This document shows, one piece after another, positions 10,038 to 17,859 of a stretch of 24,185 bases of DNA. The notes beneath the pieces are model-generated. The model saw only the letters and a list, made by a program, of their open reading frames with translations. It did no database searches and had not been told where the DNA came from. Made by a program: the position numbers and the translations under genes. How positions within the stretch are numbered: the first letter of the stretch is position 1; each line of letters starts with the position of its first letter. This stretch comes from Catenaria anguillulae PL171 (taxonomy: Eukaryota > Blastocladiomycota > Blastocladiomycetes > Blastocladiales > Catenariaceae): NCBI GenBank assembly GCA_002102555.1, contig MCFL01000339.1, forward strand, positions 1 to 24,185, written 5' to 3'.

Positions 10038-10506
10038 TGTGGATGTTCTTTTGCTCGTCGAGTAAGTAGAGAGTTTGGTGAGTTGCTTTGGAGACTGCTT
10101 GATGATGCTCAGACGAATGGGAAGAAATGGACGGGTTGCCGGCCGGTTTTATCGTTAAAAGTGGAGCCAAGGTGACCCTCCAAGATCCCCTCATGCAAAG
10201 CAAGGTAATTGATCGGTCGTTTATTCACAGGTTTCGGTTGGTTGGTTGGTTGGTCTTGTTCGCACTGTTCGCGATTCAGTTCAGGAGGTTGGTCAAACTT
10301 GATCGGTGAACAGTTTCCCGTCGATTGCCAGCTCAAGGCGTGCAATGCTTGCACTACGCATGCACACTGCGGCTGCGGAACTTGCACTGGTTGCAGCATG
10401 ATCCAGCACAGCAGCACCCTTCATGCCCCAATCTTGCGAAACTCAACCAATCCAAGAAATCACGAACACGACATGTATAGCGATCAAGCGCAACAAACCA
10501 CTGGCC
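10038..10506. promoter_or_regulatory. Upstream region of the Gln-rich gene and 3' region of the RRM gene
   Basis: About 470 nt between two genes transcribed in the same (minus) direction. It should contain the terminator of the RRM gene and the promoter of the Gln-rich gene. I see a short GGTT tandem repeat (10236-10254) and no convincing gene or RNA. Plus-strand frames running through here continue antisense to the RRM gene and are shadows. Confidence 0.45.
10236..10254. repeat. Short (GGTT)n tandem repeat
   Basis: Almost five GGTT units in a row in the spacer upstream of the Gln-rich gene. It is short and probably of no consequence beyond being a slippage-prone microsatellite. Confidence 0.9.
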
Positions 10507-12495
10507 TTATCTTTGTCGCCCTCGGCCGCGACCTCGATGTACACTCTTTCCATGCCCGCGCGTCTGTGTGTGACCCGACACGCCAGCGTACGACGGGTGT
10601 TCCAATGGCTGATGCGCATACCAGTGCTGCTGCGGCGGTTGCTGGTAGTAGTGCACGTGTCCATGTGACGCTGTCGGCGGCGGTGGTGGTGGTAGTGGGA
10701 GCTGTGCATGGACAGGCGCATGTAAAGCGTATCCGTGCTGCGAATGAGTGGGGTGATTCACAGGATGGTTTGGATAGGCCGGTGGAGGGGCAAGAAGCGG
10801 AAGGTGTGACCTCTGAGGCAGCGCGAGATTTGGTAGTGGCAGCCGAGGTGGTGGTGGTGGGAGCGTAAAGTTGCGGCGACCTGTGGCCGCACCGCTATCA
10901 GTCGCGAGTGTCTGGGACGATTTCGAGGGTCGTGCGTATTCAACGCGGATGTATGCCGCATTGATGGTGAGCCCTTGCAAGTGCATGATGGCAGTGCGCG
11001 CTGCATTCACGTCGGTAAAGTGAATGTATGCCATGCTAATCACGACATGCGTTGTTGAGTCTGGACATAAACCAAAGCACACTCCCATTGAACGAGGAAC
11101 ATACCCACGATCTCCCAAGTAATCACACCTTTCGACCTCGCCAAACAAGTGAAATATTCCAACCAAGTCTTCCTCAGTCACATCCCATACATTGGCCAAG
11201 AACAAGGACGCCGTTGGTCGTTCCATGTGCTGGACCTCCTCACGCCGCATGGTTATGGTGATTGGGTGCCCCTTGACGACCACCTTACCGAGGGCCGACT
11301 GCTCACAGATTTTGCTGGCCGCGTCGGCAGTTGCAAACTTGACGTATGCATATCCGGCGTGTTGCGGCTCATTTCGGTTCAGTTTGGGTAGGCGTAGATC
11401 GTCGATTTTGCCGAAGCGACGCAGAGACCGGCGCAAATCGAATTCGTCCATGTCATGTGGAAGATTGATGGCATAAACGTGCAGAAGGCGGATCAGCTTG
11501 GAGATGGGGAGGCCAGAGAGGGTGGTGGAAGGAAGCGAAACGGCATGATGATGGCTGTCATGGGCTGCATCTGACGATTCCTTGTGCGGATCAAGGTCAT
11601 AGTCCGAGCCAGACACTGGCGCTGGAGCCTCAAAAGGCTGAACAGCAACTGGTTCTGGTGCGGCTGCTGGCAGGGGTACAGCAGAGCGCGAAGGGCCAGG
11701 GTAGGGCGCTGATGATGTTATAACGGTTGACGAGAGAGACGAGCGAGCGGGTCGATGAGAGCGGGGAAACGGAAACGATTCCAATGGGGAAGACGAATGT
11801 GGCGGCGCGCTGGCAGGCATTCTGGAAACGGGCGTGACAGCTTGTGCTGGCGAGTTTGGCAGCTGAGATTCATCGTCTTGGTCGCTCACGATGGTTGCCT
11901 CATTTTGCCAAGCAACGTCTGAGGGTGGTGGACTCGGGCTGGGTGAGTAGACGTCGTGGCAAGGAACAAGGCGGTCCTGCCGTTCTTGAGAGTTGGAGTG
12001 AGAGTGGTTGCGGTCTTGAACGCTGCTGGCCTCGGCCGGTTGCGGAAGAAGTGGAGGAGGACTTGGTTGGAAGGGCTGGCGAAAGGCGATTGCGACCGAC
12101 ACGGGCGACTCTTGTGGGCGCAGAGACGTCGGTTTCCGGGCAGAGTTGGACCAATCCTCAACGAGGTCGAGTGCAGCGAGAAGAGTGGGAACTTGAAGCT
12201 GGGGGTTGGAGTTGATGCGATTGCAAAGAAACCGAATGAGAGGAACCGCACAAGTCGGGTCGTGAAGAATGGCGCCCGACAGCCGACTGAGCAAGCGCTC
12301 ATGATGATGTTGGGGTTCCTGATGTCTCATGGTGCTCATGGACGTTGCCGGCTCAGTGCCTGATAACGAGTCAAAAGGCAGGCTCGGACTGCCTGGCCCG
12401 CACCGATGCTGGTGCAGGTGCTGCGCCTGTGGGGGATCTTGCGGCTGAGGGGAAATGCTGCGAGTTCCTGAAGCAGCTGCCTTTGAATTCATCAT
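10507..12495 (-). CDS. Two-RRM RNA-binding protein with Pro/Ser-rich flanks and RG-rich tail
   Basis: The open frame is 662 codons. RRM1 (~338-417) has RNP2 HVYAINLP and RNP1 AGYAYVKF. RRM2 begins near 429 with RNP2 LFLANV. Its RNP1 is interrupted by 23 extra residues exactly where a GTATGT...GATTAG intron of 69 nt lies (11036-11104). Splicing joins the halves into RGMAYIHF, a textbook RNP1, so the mature protein should be about 639 residues. The N-terminal ~330 residues are His/Pro/Ser-rich, with one possibly folded stretch (~66-117, LLSRLSGAILHD onward). The tail has poly-Pro, Tyr/Gln-rich segments and ends RGRGRGRQR. The domain layout fits an mRNA-binding regulator, but no specific orthologue is recognised. 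The start could also be a later in-frame ATG (~residue 53 or 56). Confidence 0.88.
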   Translation of the reverse strand: MMNSKAAASGTRSISPQPQDPPQAQHLHQHRCGPGSPSLPFDSLSGTEPATSMSTMRHQEPQHHHERLLSRLSGAILHDPTCAVPLIRFLCNRINSNPQLQVPTLLAALDLVEDWSNSARKPTSLRPQESPVSVAIAFRQPFQPSPPPLLPQPAEASSVQDRNHSHSNSQERQDRLVPCHDVYSPSPSPPPSDVAWQNEATIVSDQDDESQLPNSPAQAVTPVSRMPASAPPHSSSPLESFPFPRSHRPARSSLSSTVITSSAPYPGPSRSAVPLPAAAPEPVAVQPFEAPAPVSGSDYDLDPHKESSDAAHDSHHHAVSLPSTTLSGLPISKLIRLLHVYAINLPHDMDEFDLRRSLRRFGKIDDLRLPKLNRNEPQHAGYAYVKFATADAASKICEQSALGKVVVKGHPITITMRREEVQHMERPTASLFLANVWDVTEEDLVGIFHLFGEVERCDYLGDRGYVPRSMGVCFGLCPDSTTHVVISMAYIHFTDVNAARTAIMHLQGLTINAAYIRVEYARPSKSSQTLATDSGAATGRRNFTLPPPPPRLPLPNLALPQRSHLPLLAPPPAYPNHPVNHPTHSQHGYALHAPVHAQLPLPPPPPPTASHGHVHYYQQPPQQHWYAHQPLEHPSYAGVSGHTQTRGHGKSVHRGRGRGRQR
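11036..11104 (-). other. In-frame 69-nt intron inside RRM2
   Basis: On the minus strand it starts GTATGT and ends GATTAG. Its length is a multiple of three and it has no stop codon, so retained transcripts would encode RRM2 with 23 extra residues inside RNP1. Removal restores RGMAYIHF, which strongly supports splicing. Confidence 0.85.
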
Positions 12496-12604
12496 ATCAT
12501 TTCATGGCGGTGTGCTTCACTTTGCAGTGATGTCGGCCTCATTAAAACGTTGATGTCTCGACAGAAATCAGAAATCACGTCGCCGTCAACGTTTCTCATC
12601 TGTC

Positions 12605-12636
12605 TGTCTCTCAGCTGTCTCTCAGCTGTCTCTCAT
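12605..12636. repeat. Three tandem 11-bp repeats in a divergent promoter
   Basis: Two exact copies of TGTCTCTCAGC and a third that diverges at its end, in the ~200-nt space between the divergent RRM gene and the 211-residue gene. Pyrimidine-rich on the plus strand and about 60 nt upstream of the start codon at 12692, so they may overlap the transcription start region. No known binding site is recognised. Confidence 0.85.
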
Positions 12637-12691
12637 CGACACATGACGTCTCCGTGTCACATCATCATGCATCTCAACTAAACCACAAACC

Positions 12692-13327
12692 ATGGCTGCC
12701 CAGGCACAAGGACAAGCACAAGACATCTCAGCCGAGATTGCCGCCATCCACGCCGCCATTGCGTCGCTCGACTCGCGCCTGCACCGCCTCTCGGCCACAC
12801 TCGGCGTCTCGGTTCCAAACGTACACCCCGACCACGCCTGCCCGGCCGACCTCCAATCCACTGGTGTTGGCATTGGTGAAGGCGCAGAACACGTTATCGG
12901 TCGACTGGCATCTTCCTCCTCGTTCTCCTCGTCCTCATCTCGCACCGCCTCGCCCTCTGGCGGCCGCAAACGCGTCCCCGTAGCCCGCCCGTCCCTAGTC
13001 GACCGCATCCGCTCGCTTGTGCGCACCTACACGTCCGTCTCGTACTGGCAATCGCTGCTCCTGCGTGCTGGATGGAAAGTCGTGTGGGCCCATATTGTCG
13101 ACGTGGCCAAGTTTGTCTACCTGTGGCGTGTGCGCCGGTTTTTGGCGGGCATGGTGCTGTGGGCCACCGTCAACTCAAGCAATTGGCGCAAGCAAGCGCT
13201 GGCGTTTAGCGCAAAGGATGCCAACCGGTTGGTCGGGCATGCGCGCCGGGCAGTGGCCAGGTGGGTGTATTGGGTGCTTAGGTTGGCTGCGCATGTGGTT
13301 GCCCCGACGGCCGAGTATTACTTGTGA
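12692..13327 (+). CDS. Uncharacterised 211-residue protein, coiled coil plus Trp/Arg-rich hydrophobic C-terminal half
   Basis: Intronless frame with a good start context (AAACCATGG). Residues ~10-40 (DISAEIAAIHAAIASLDSRL) look like a short coiled coil. A Ser-rich linker at ~74-92 follows. The C-terminal half alternates tryptophans, arginines and hydrophobics (WKVVWAHIVDVAKFVYLWRV; FLAGMVLWATV; WVYWVLRLAAHVV), suggesting two or three membrane-embedded or amphipathic helices. The protein ends in EYYL. I do not recognise the family. A small organelle membrane protein is plausible from the layout, but no targeting motif is clear. Codon use matches the neighbours and the frame is uninterrupted, so it is probably a real gene. 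It converges on BUD13 with about 80 nt between stop codons. Confidence 0.65.
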   Translation: MAAQAQGQAQDISAEIAAIHAAIASLDSRLHRLSATLGVSVPNVHPDHACPADLQSTGVGIGEGAEHVIGRLASSSSFSSSSSRTASPSGGRKRVPVARPSLVDRIRSLVRTYTSVSYWQSLLLRAGWKVVWAHIVDVAKFVYLWRVRRFLAGMVLWATVNSSNWRKQALAFSAKDANRLVGHARRAVARWVYWVLRLAAHVVAPTAEYYL

Positions 13328-13406
13328 TGTGAGGTCTTGATTGCCTCCTGAACCGTAGTCGAAAGGGAACCTTGCGTGGATGTGTATTCCAAAACCTTAC
13401 ATGTAA

Positions 13407-14430
13407 CTACATATCCTCGGACCGCCATTTGTACTTTGCCTCCTCGTCTGCTGCCCGTTCGTTTTGCCGCATGAGCAACTTGCGTTCAAACCCATTGGAC
13501 CGATCTAATCATACACAAAACGTGAGTTAGTTCAAATTCAAGTTGAGCATGAGATCCACAGTGTGCAGCAGCCGTACCAATCCCATCCCACCGGAACCCA
13601 GGCGGAATCATGAACCGATTGGGCGCCCACCCGCCCTCATACTGTGGCCGATCTGGATCTCGCATCTTGGCCTTTTGCTTCTCCACCAACCCCAACATTG
13701 CACCAGGGTCACCCCACCGCATCCGATCCTTGAGCGGATCGGCCGATGCTGCTGCTGCGCTGCCACTGCTTTCCCCCGGCCCAGCCTCTCTGCCCTCGAG
13801 CAACTGTCTCCGCTTTTCGTGCATCTGCTCCAACTGAACCCTCCCCATCATAAACAACTTGTCCTTGTTCATCTTGTCCACCAGCGCCTGCTCGGCAGCC
13901 GCCGCCTCTTGCTTGAGATCCGCAACAGCGACTTTTCGGCCGCGCGCGTCACGGTGCACGGTCGTGCCACCAGGTGCTTGTGACTGCAGCGCGGGGTCGT
14001 CACGCGGTGGCCGGTCGCCATGGCCGCCGCGGTCGTCGTCGGAATCGGAGTCATACCGCATGCGCCGACGCGGCGGGCCATCATCATCATCGCCCGCGTC
14101 CGAATCCGAATCGTGCCGCGCACGCGGCCGCGCGAGTTTGGGAATCACGACCGTGTTGACGCCATGGTTGATGGGTACGTCGTCGGTGTTGTTGGCGGAG
14201 TCGAGTATCGGCAGCGGAATCGGGTCGTGAGGAGCGTGCGCACCAGAGGAGGAGGAGGCCGTGCGAATGGTGACCTGAGGGTCGATGGAGCGGGCCGCGG
14301 GCGGGGCAATCATGATCGAGTCATCTTGGTCAATGACGAGCGAGGATGATTTAGACGATTTCTTCTTTTTCTTTTTCGGGTCGTCCGACAGATACTTTGC
14401 GAGGTAGTCTGCTTTGGATTTGCTCGTCAT
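13407..14430 (-). CDS. BUD13: BUD13 homologue, RES complex pre-mRNA splicing/retention factor
   Basis: Two exons, 14430-13578 and 13504-13407, joined across a 73-nt intron (GTACGG...GATTAG), give 316 residues. The start MTSKSKADYLAKYLS followed by a lysine run, the acidic RHDSDSD-type repeats around residues 105-130, the TVHRDARGRK segment, and the C-terminal APNRFMIPPGFRWDG joined by splicing to IDRSNGFERKLL and ending in KYKWRSEDM are all hallmarks of Bud13/Cwc26. The protein works with Snu17 and Pml1 in the nuclear RES complex, which aids splicing and retains unspliced pre-mRNA. The intron falls within the most conserved C-terminal block. The gene is divergent from NOP56 and shares its 365-nt upstream region. 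Confidence 0.95.
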
Positions 14431-14795
14431 TTCTTTGGGTGTGCTATTTGCTTCAAGTTCATGTGTGCACTCATTGACTCAATCTTGGAATCTTGATTCG
14501 TTGAGGTGAAGAGGCAGCAAATCAGAAGCAATGTGGGCGGTGACGCGACAGCATGCGCTCACGTGATTTCCGAATGCATAGCCTTGCTCGCCAATCCATC
14601 GTTTGCAGTCAGTGAGCGAGCGAGACAGACACACAGCCAGCGAGCCAGCCCGCGCGCACGAACGACCATCCATACTGCTAGTATTTTTTTTTGCTACGGA
14701 CGCACGCTACGTAAACGCCACGCATTACGCACCACGCACTACGCACCGTCGCATTCGCCATCGCCATCAGTTGCCGGCCTATACGTCAAATCACC
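14431..14795. promoter_or_regulatory. Bidirectional promoter region of BUD13 and NOP56
   Basis: 365 nt between two divergently transcribed RNA-processing genes. It holds the E-box palindrome at 14559-14566, a T run near 14682-14692, and a CA/CG-rich stretch with repeated ACGCA-type words (~14700-14760) just before the NOP56 start. No gene or RNA was found within it. Confidence 0.6.
14559..14566. promoter_or_regulatory. E-box palindrome TCACGTGA
   Basis: Perfect 8-bp palindrome containing CACGTG, the core bound by Cbf1/USF-type bHLH factors. It lies 129 nt upstream of the BUD13 start codon and about 230 nt upstream of the NOP56 start codon. The same 8-mer recurs upstream of NSA1; binding is inferred only. 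Confidence 0.5.
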
Positions 14796-16403
14796 ATGGT
14801 TTCGCACATCCTCTACGAAACCGCCTCGGGCTACGCCCTGTTCGAGCGCATCGAGTCGGACGAGATTGGCCAAGAGACGGAGGCGTTCCAGGCTTCGCTC
14901 CAGGACCTTGCCAAGTTTGGCAAGACGCTCAAGCTCAAGTCGTTTGCGCCCTTCAAGTCGGCCGCCGATGCCCTCGAGAACGCCAACGATGTCTCTGAAG
15001 GTTTGTGATTTTCTCTGCGCTCAACTCCTACCGTGTTGTCTACTTCTCAGTGCATCAGCTCACCAAGCTGTAACCAAATCAATCCAAAACCAAAAACAGG
15101 TGTTGTCAGCGATGCCCTCAAGGCCTTTTTGGAAATGAACCTTCCCAAAAAGAAGGCTGTTCTCGGAGTGACTGAAAAGAACCTTGCCGGCGCCATCAAG
15201 GCCGAGCTCGGCGTCGAGTGTGTGTCGACTGAATTGGTGCACGAACTGGGCCGCGCCATCCGTACGCACGCCGCCAAGGTGCTCAAGCCCCTCAAGGACA
15301 ATGACCTTGAGCGTGCCCAGCTCGGTTTGGGCCACTCGTACTCGCGCGCCAAGCTCAAGTTCAACGTGCACCGGTCCGACAACATGATCATTCAAGCCAT
15401 TGGCATTCTGGATCAGCTCGACAAGGATATCAACACGTTTGCCATGCGCGTGCGCGAGTGGTACTCGTGGCACTTCCCCGAGCTCGTCAAGATTGTCAAC
15501 GACAATGAAAAGTATGCCCGCATGGTCAAGCTCATTGGCAACAAGGCCACCATCACGGACGACATGGCAAACACGTTTGCCGATGTGATTGGCGACTTGG
15601 ACAAGGCCGAGCAAGTGATTGCTGCGTCGCGTGCGTCCATGGGTACCGAGATCTCGGAGGTGGATTTGGCCAACATTGAGAGCTTTGCCGACCGCGTCAT
15701 TGCCCTCATGGACTACCGCCGCAACTTGCACGCTTACTTGACGTCCAAGATGAACATTGTGGCGCCCAACTTGGCCGCCCTCATTGGCGAAATCGTCGGT
15801 GCGCGCCTCATTTCCCACGCCGGCTCCTTGTCCAACTTGTCCAAGTACCCGGCATCCACCGTGCAGATTCTCGGTGCCGAAAAGGCCCTCTTCCGCGCAC
15901 TCAAGACCAAGGGCAACACCCCCAAGTACGGTCTCATCTACCACTCGTCTTTCATTGGCAAGGCGGCGCAAAAGAACAAGGGCCGCATTTCGCGTTTCCT
16001 GGCCAACAAGTGCTCGATTGCCTCGCGTATCGATTGCTACACGGACGCGGCCACGTCGGCGTTTGGTGAGGCCATGCGCGGCCAAGTCGAGGAGCGCCTC
16101 AAGTTTTACGAGTCTGGCGATGTCCCACAAAAGAACACGGCCGTCATGGCACAGGCCGCCAAGGTGGCTGCCGAGCAAGCGGCCGAGGCCGAGCAAGCCG
16201 CACCGGCTGGCGCACCTGTGGCCGAATCGCCCAAGAAGCGCAAGGCGTCGGACGCCATGGATGTGGACCAGCCAGAGGACGATGCCATGGACGTGGACGA
16301 GCCGTCGTCGCCAAAGAAGAGCAAGAAGAGTAAGAAGAGCAAGGGTGGTGAGGCAAAGGAGCCCAAGGCATCCAAGAAGAGCAAGAAGTCAAAGAAGGAC
16401 TGA
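14796..16403 (+). CDS. NOP56: NOP56, box C/D snoRNP core protein
   Basis: Two exons (14796-15000 and 15100-16403) around a 99-nt intron give 502 residues, almost the length of yeast Nop56. The N-terminus [17 protein letters not shown] is typical. The central NOP domain is clear: [20 protein letters not shown], the coiled-coil stretch, then [20 protein letters not shown], the RNA-binding signature, and [13 protein letters not shown]. The end is a Lys/Ser-rich KKSK tail with acidic MDVD repeats, as in other eukaryotic Nop56 proteins. It pairs with Nop58 and fibrillarin to guide 2'-O-methylation and early pre-rRNA processing in the nucleolus. The reading frame is clean. Splicing joins EG and VVSDAL in phase. 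Confidence 0.98.
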
Positions 16404-16752
16404 GCTCTTTCCCGTTCTTTTTTTTTAAGTTTGCGGGTGTTGTGTGCCGACGGGACGTGTGTATTTTGATGTCCATGTATTGATTGCCACCCTCCTTTCC
16501 TTGTCCATTTCCCTCCTTCCTGTTCTGTTTGTCTTTTTTTTTGTATACTTTTCAAGTAAGTTAATTACAAGTATAATACGTAATTCCTCTGCTTTGGTTG
16601 ATCATGGATGACTGCATATATTGAACAGAGCACCCAGGAATGGTCCCCGCGCCGTGGAAAAACGATGATGGATATACAAACAAAAACAGCGGGACAAATA
16701 CACACCCAACCCCTACCGCGACCTCGACCCCTGACCCCGCCACCTTGGCTAT
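16404..16752. other. Convergent 3' intergenic region (NOP56 / Apq12-like gene)
   Basis: About 350 nt between the two stop codons. It contains runs of T on the plus strand (near 16420 and 16535) and AT-rich words around 16555-16585, consistent with 3' UTR and polyadenylation signals for both genes. No gene is supported. Confidence 0.55.
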
Positions 16753-17385
16753 TTACAACCCGTTATCCATGTCTGCCTCGCGCCGGTTCCGATACTTGCC
16801 TCCCGCCCACTTGTACGAGTATTCGCCGCTTGCGCCTTGCTGCTCGCGCTGGTGCATCCACCGGGTCTTTGCCGCCGAAAACACTTGATCCATAAACCCA
16901 CCTGCGCCTTGATTCCCAACTCGACTGTATGCATACTCACCCACCGGCTGGGAAGATGATGCTGGAGACGTTTGCGAGACCCCGGCGGCCGAGTTGTACA
17001 CATTCCACACCACGGCCAACAATACCCCGGCAACCACCAACTTGACGGCCATTCCAACAAGCACACGCATGATCCTGTGCACTGCCCACACGGCCTGCCA
17101 CGCCACCCACACGAGCACCAGGGCCATGGCAATGGCGGCAATGGTCGCCATATGGTCAAGCACATAGTCAAAGTCGAGCCACAGCATGAGCCGGTCCGGG
17201 TCGGTCAGCACCGACACGAGCGTGCCAACGAACGCGGCGACTGCGGGTAGGGCGTGTGTGATGGTGAACGCGAACAAGTCAGAGAGTGTCTGGAGGACGG
17301 TGGCTGGGTCGGCGGGGGCGGCGGGCGACGAGGATTGGAAGACGGAGAGGAGGTAGGTGTGGAGGGCGTGGTATGCGTTGGTCAT
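16753..17385 (-). CDS. Small multi-pass membrane protein, Apq12-like
   Basis: A 210-residue intronless frame; the start is the ATG at 17385, since the frame's further upstream extension begins with a non-ATG codon. A hydrophobic stretch near residues 35-60 is followed by two strong membrane segments, ~80-102 (IAAIAMALVLVWVAWQAVW) and ~108-130 (LVGMAVKLVVAGVLLAVVW), connected by a short basic loop (HRIMR). A polar tail with aromatic residues follows. Two closely spaced helices ending in VVWNVYN resemble the fungal Apq12 family of ER/nuclear-envelope proteins involved in nuclear pore assembly and lipid homeostasis. The similarity is by layout and local residues, so the name is tentative; another small ER membrane protein is possible. 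Confidence 0.55.
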   Translation of the reverse strand: MTNAYHALHTYLLSVFQSSSPAAPADPATVLQTLSDLFAFTITHALPAVAAFVGTLVSVLTDPDRLMLWLDFDYVLDHMATIAAIAMALVLVWVAWQAVWAVHRIMRVLVGMAVKLVVAGVLLAVVWNVYNSAAGVSQTSPASSSQPVGEYAYSRVGNQGAGGFMDQVFSAAKTRWMHQREQQGASGEYSYKWAGGKYRNRREADMDNGL

Positions 17386-17859
17386 TGCTGCTGCTCGGGA
17401 GGTGTGCTTCAAGTAGACTGCGGTTGATCAAGAAGAGTGAAGTTGGGTGCGAGACGCCAGTGGTTGAGTGTGTTGTCGGGTGACTGTGAGTGGCGATGTG
17501 TGGGACGGGGCTCAGAGCAAGATGTCTTGGTGGCGGTAGCAGGGGCGTTTTAGCTTGCGCGATTGCCTAGGGTGGAGCATGCCGTCGTGTCCATGGCCAA
17601 TGGCAACGTGAATGCCGTGTATGCCACGTCAGTCATCTGTAGTCTTCGTGTCGCACACGTCAACTTGTCAGTGGTGGGAATCTGATGTGTGGCAACTGTT
17701 CACGTGATCTCAGACCATCTCGCAACGCATGTCGACTCGCGTCCATCGTCTTGTGTGTCTAGTGTCGTAATGTGCATTGTCGATCCAGACCCAAGTTCAA
17801 CAACTCGTGTCCATATTGTGCATGATACCGACGAACCCCACCAAAGTACTGACCCCACC
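17386..17859. promoter_or_regulatory. Divergent promoter region of the Apq12-like gene and NSA1
   Basis: About 475 nt between divergent start codons. The E-box palindrome at 17700-17707 is the clearest element. The first NSA1-frame ATG lies at 17689, but the conserved N-terminus begins only at 17860, so the sequence between is treated as 5' leader. No gene is seen. Confidence 0.5.
17700..17707. promoter_or_regulatory. E-box palindrome TCACGTGA
   Basis: The same 8-bp palindrome as in the BUD13/NOP56 promoter, here about 150 nt upstream of the NSA1 start codon. Other CACGTG cores that I noticed in the window fall inside coding sequence. Confidence 0.5.

Noticed and set aside
9165-10175. 336-codon plus-strand frame, Leu/Arg-rich
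   Set aside because: Antisense of CAG/CAA codons in the Gln-rich gene, which yields CTG/TTG leucines; it is a shadow frame.
10209-10868. 219-codon plus-strand frame opposite the RRM gene end
   Set aside because: Antisense to the Pro-rich tail of the RRM protein; no start context or domain.
15001-15099. Possible box C/D snoRNA inside the NOP56 intron, as found in some animals
   Set aside because: No RUGAUGA C box with a matching CUGA D box in the 99-nt intron.
15060-16196. 378-codon minus-strand frame opposite NOP56
   Set aside because: Antisense shadow of a strongly GC3-biased conserved gene; its translation resembles no protein.
17689-17859. N-terminal extension of NSA1 from the upstream in-frame ATG
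   Set aside because: The 57 extra residues are unlike the family, and MHILVGTEGG at 17860 aligns with the normal start.
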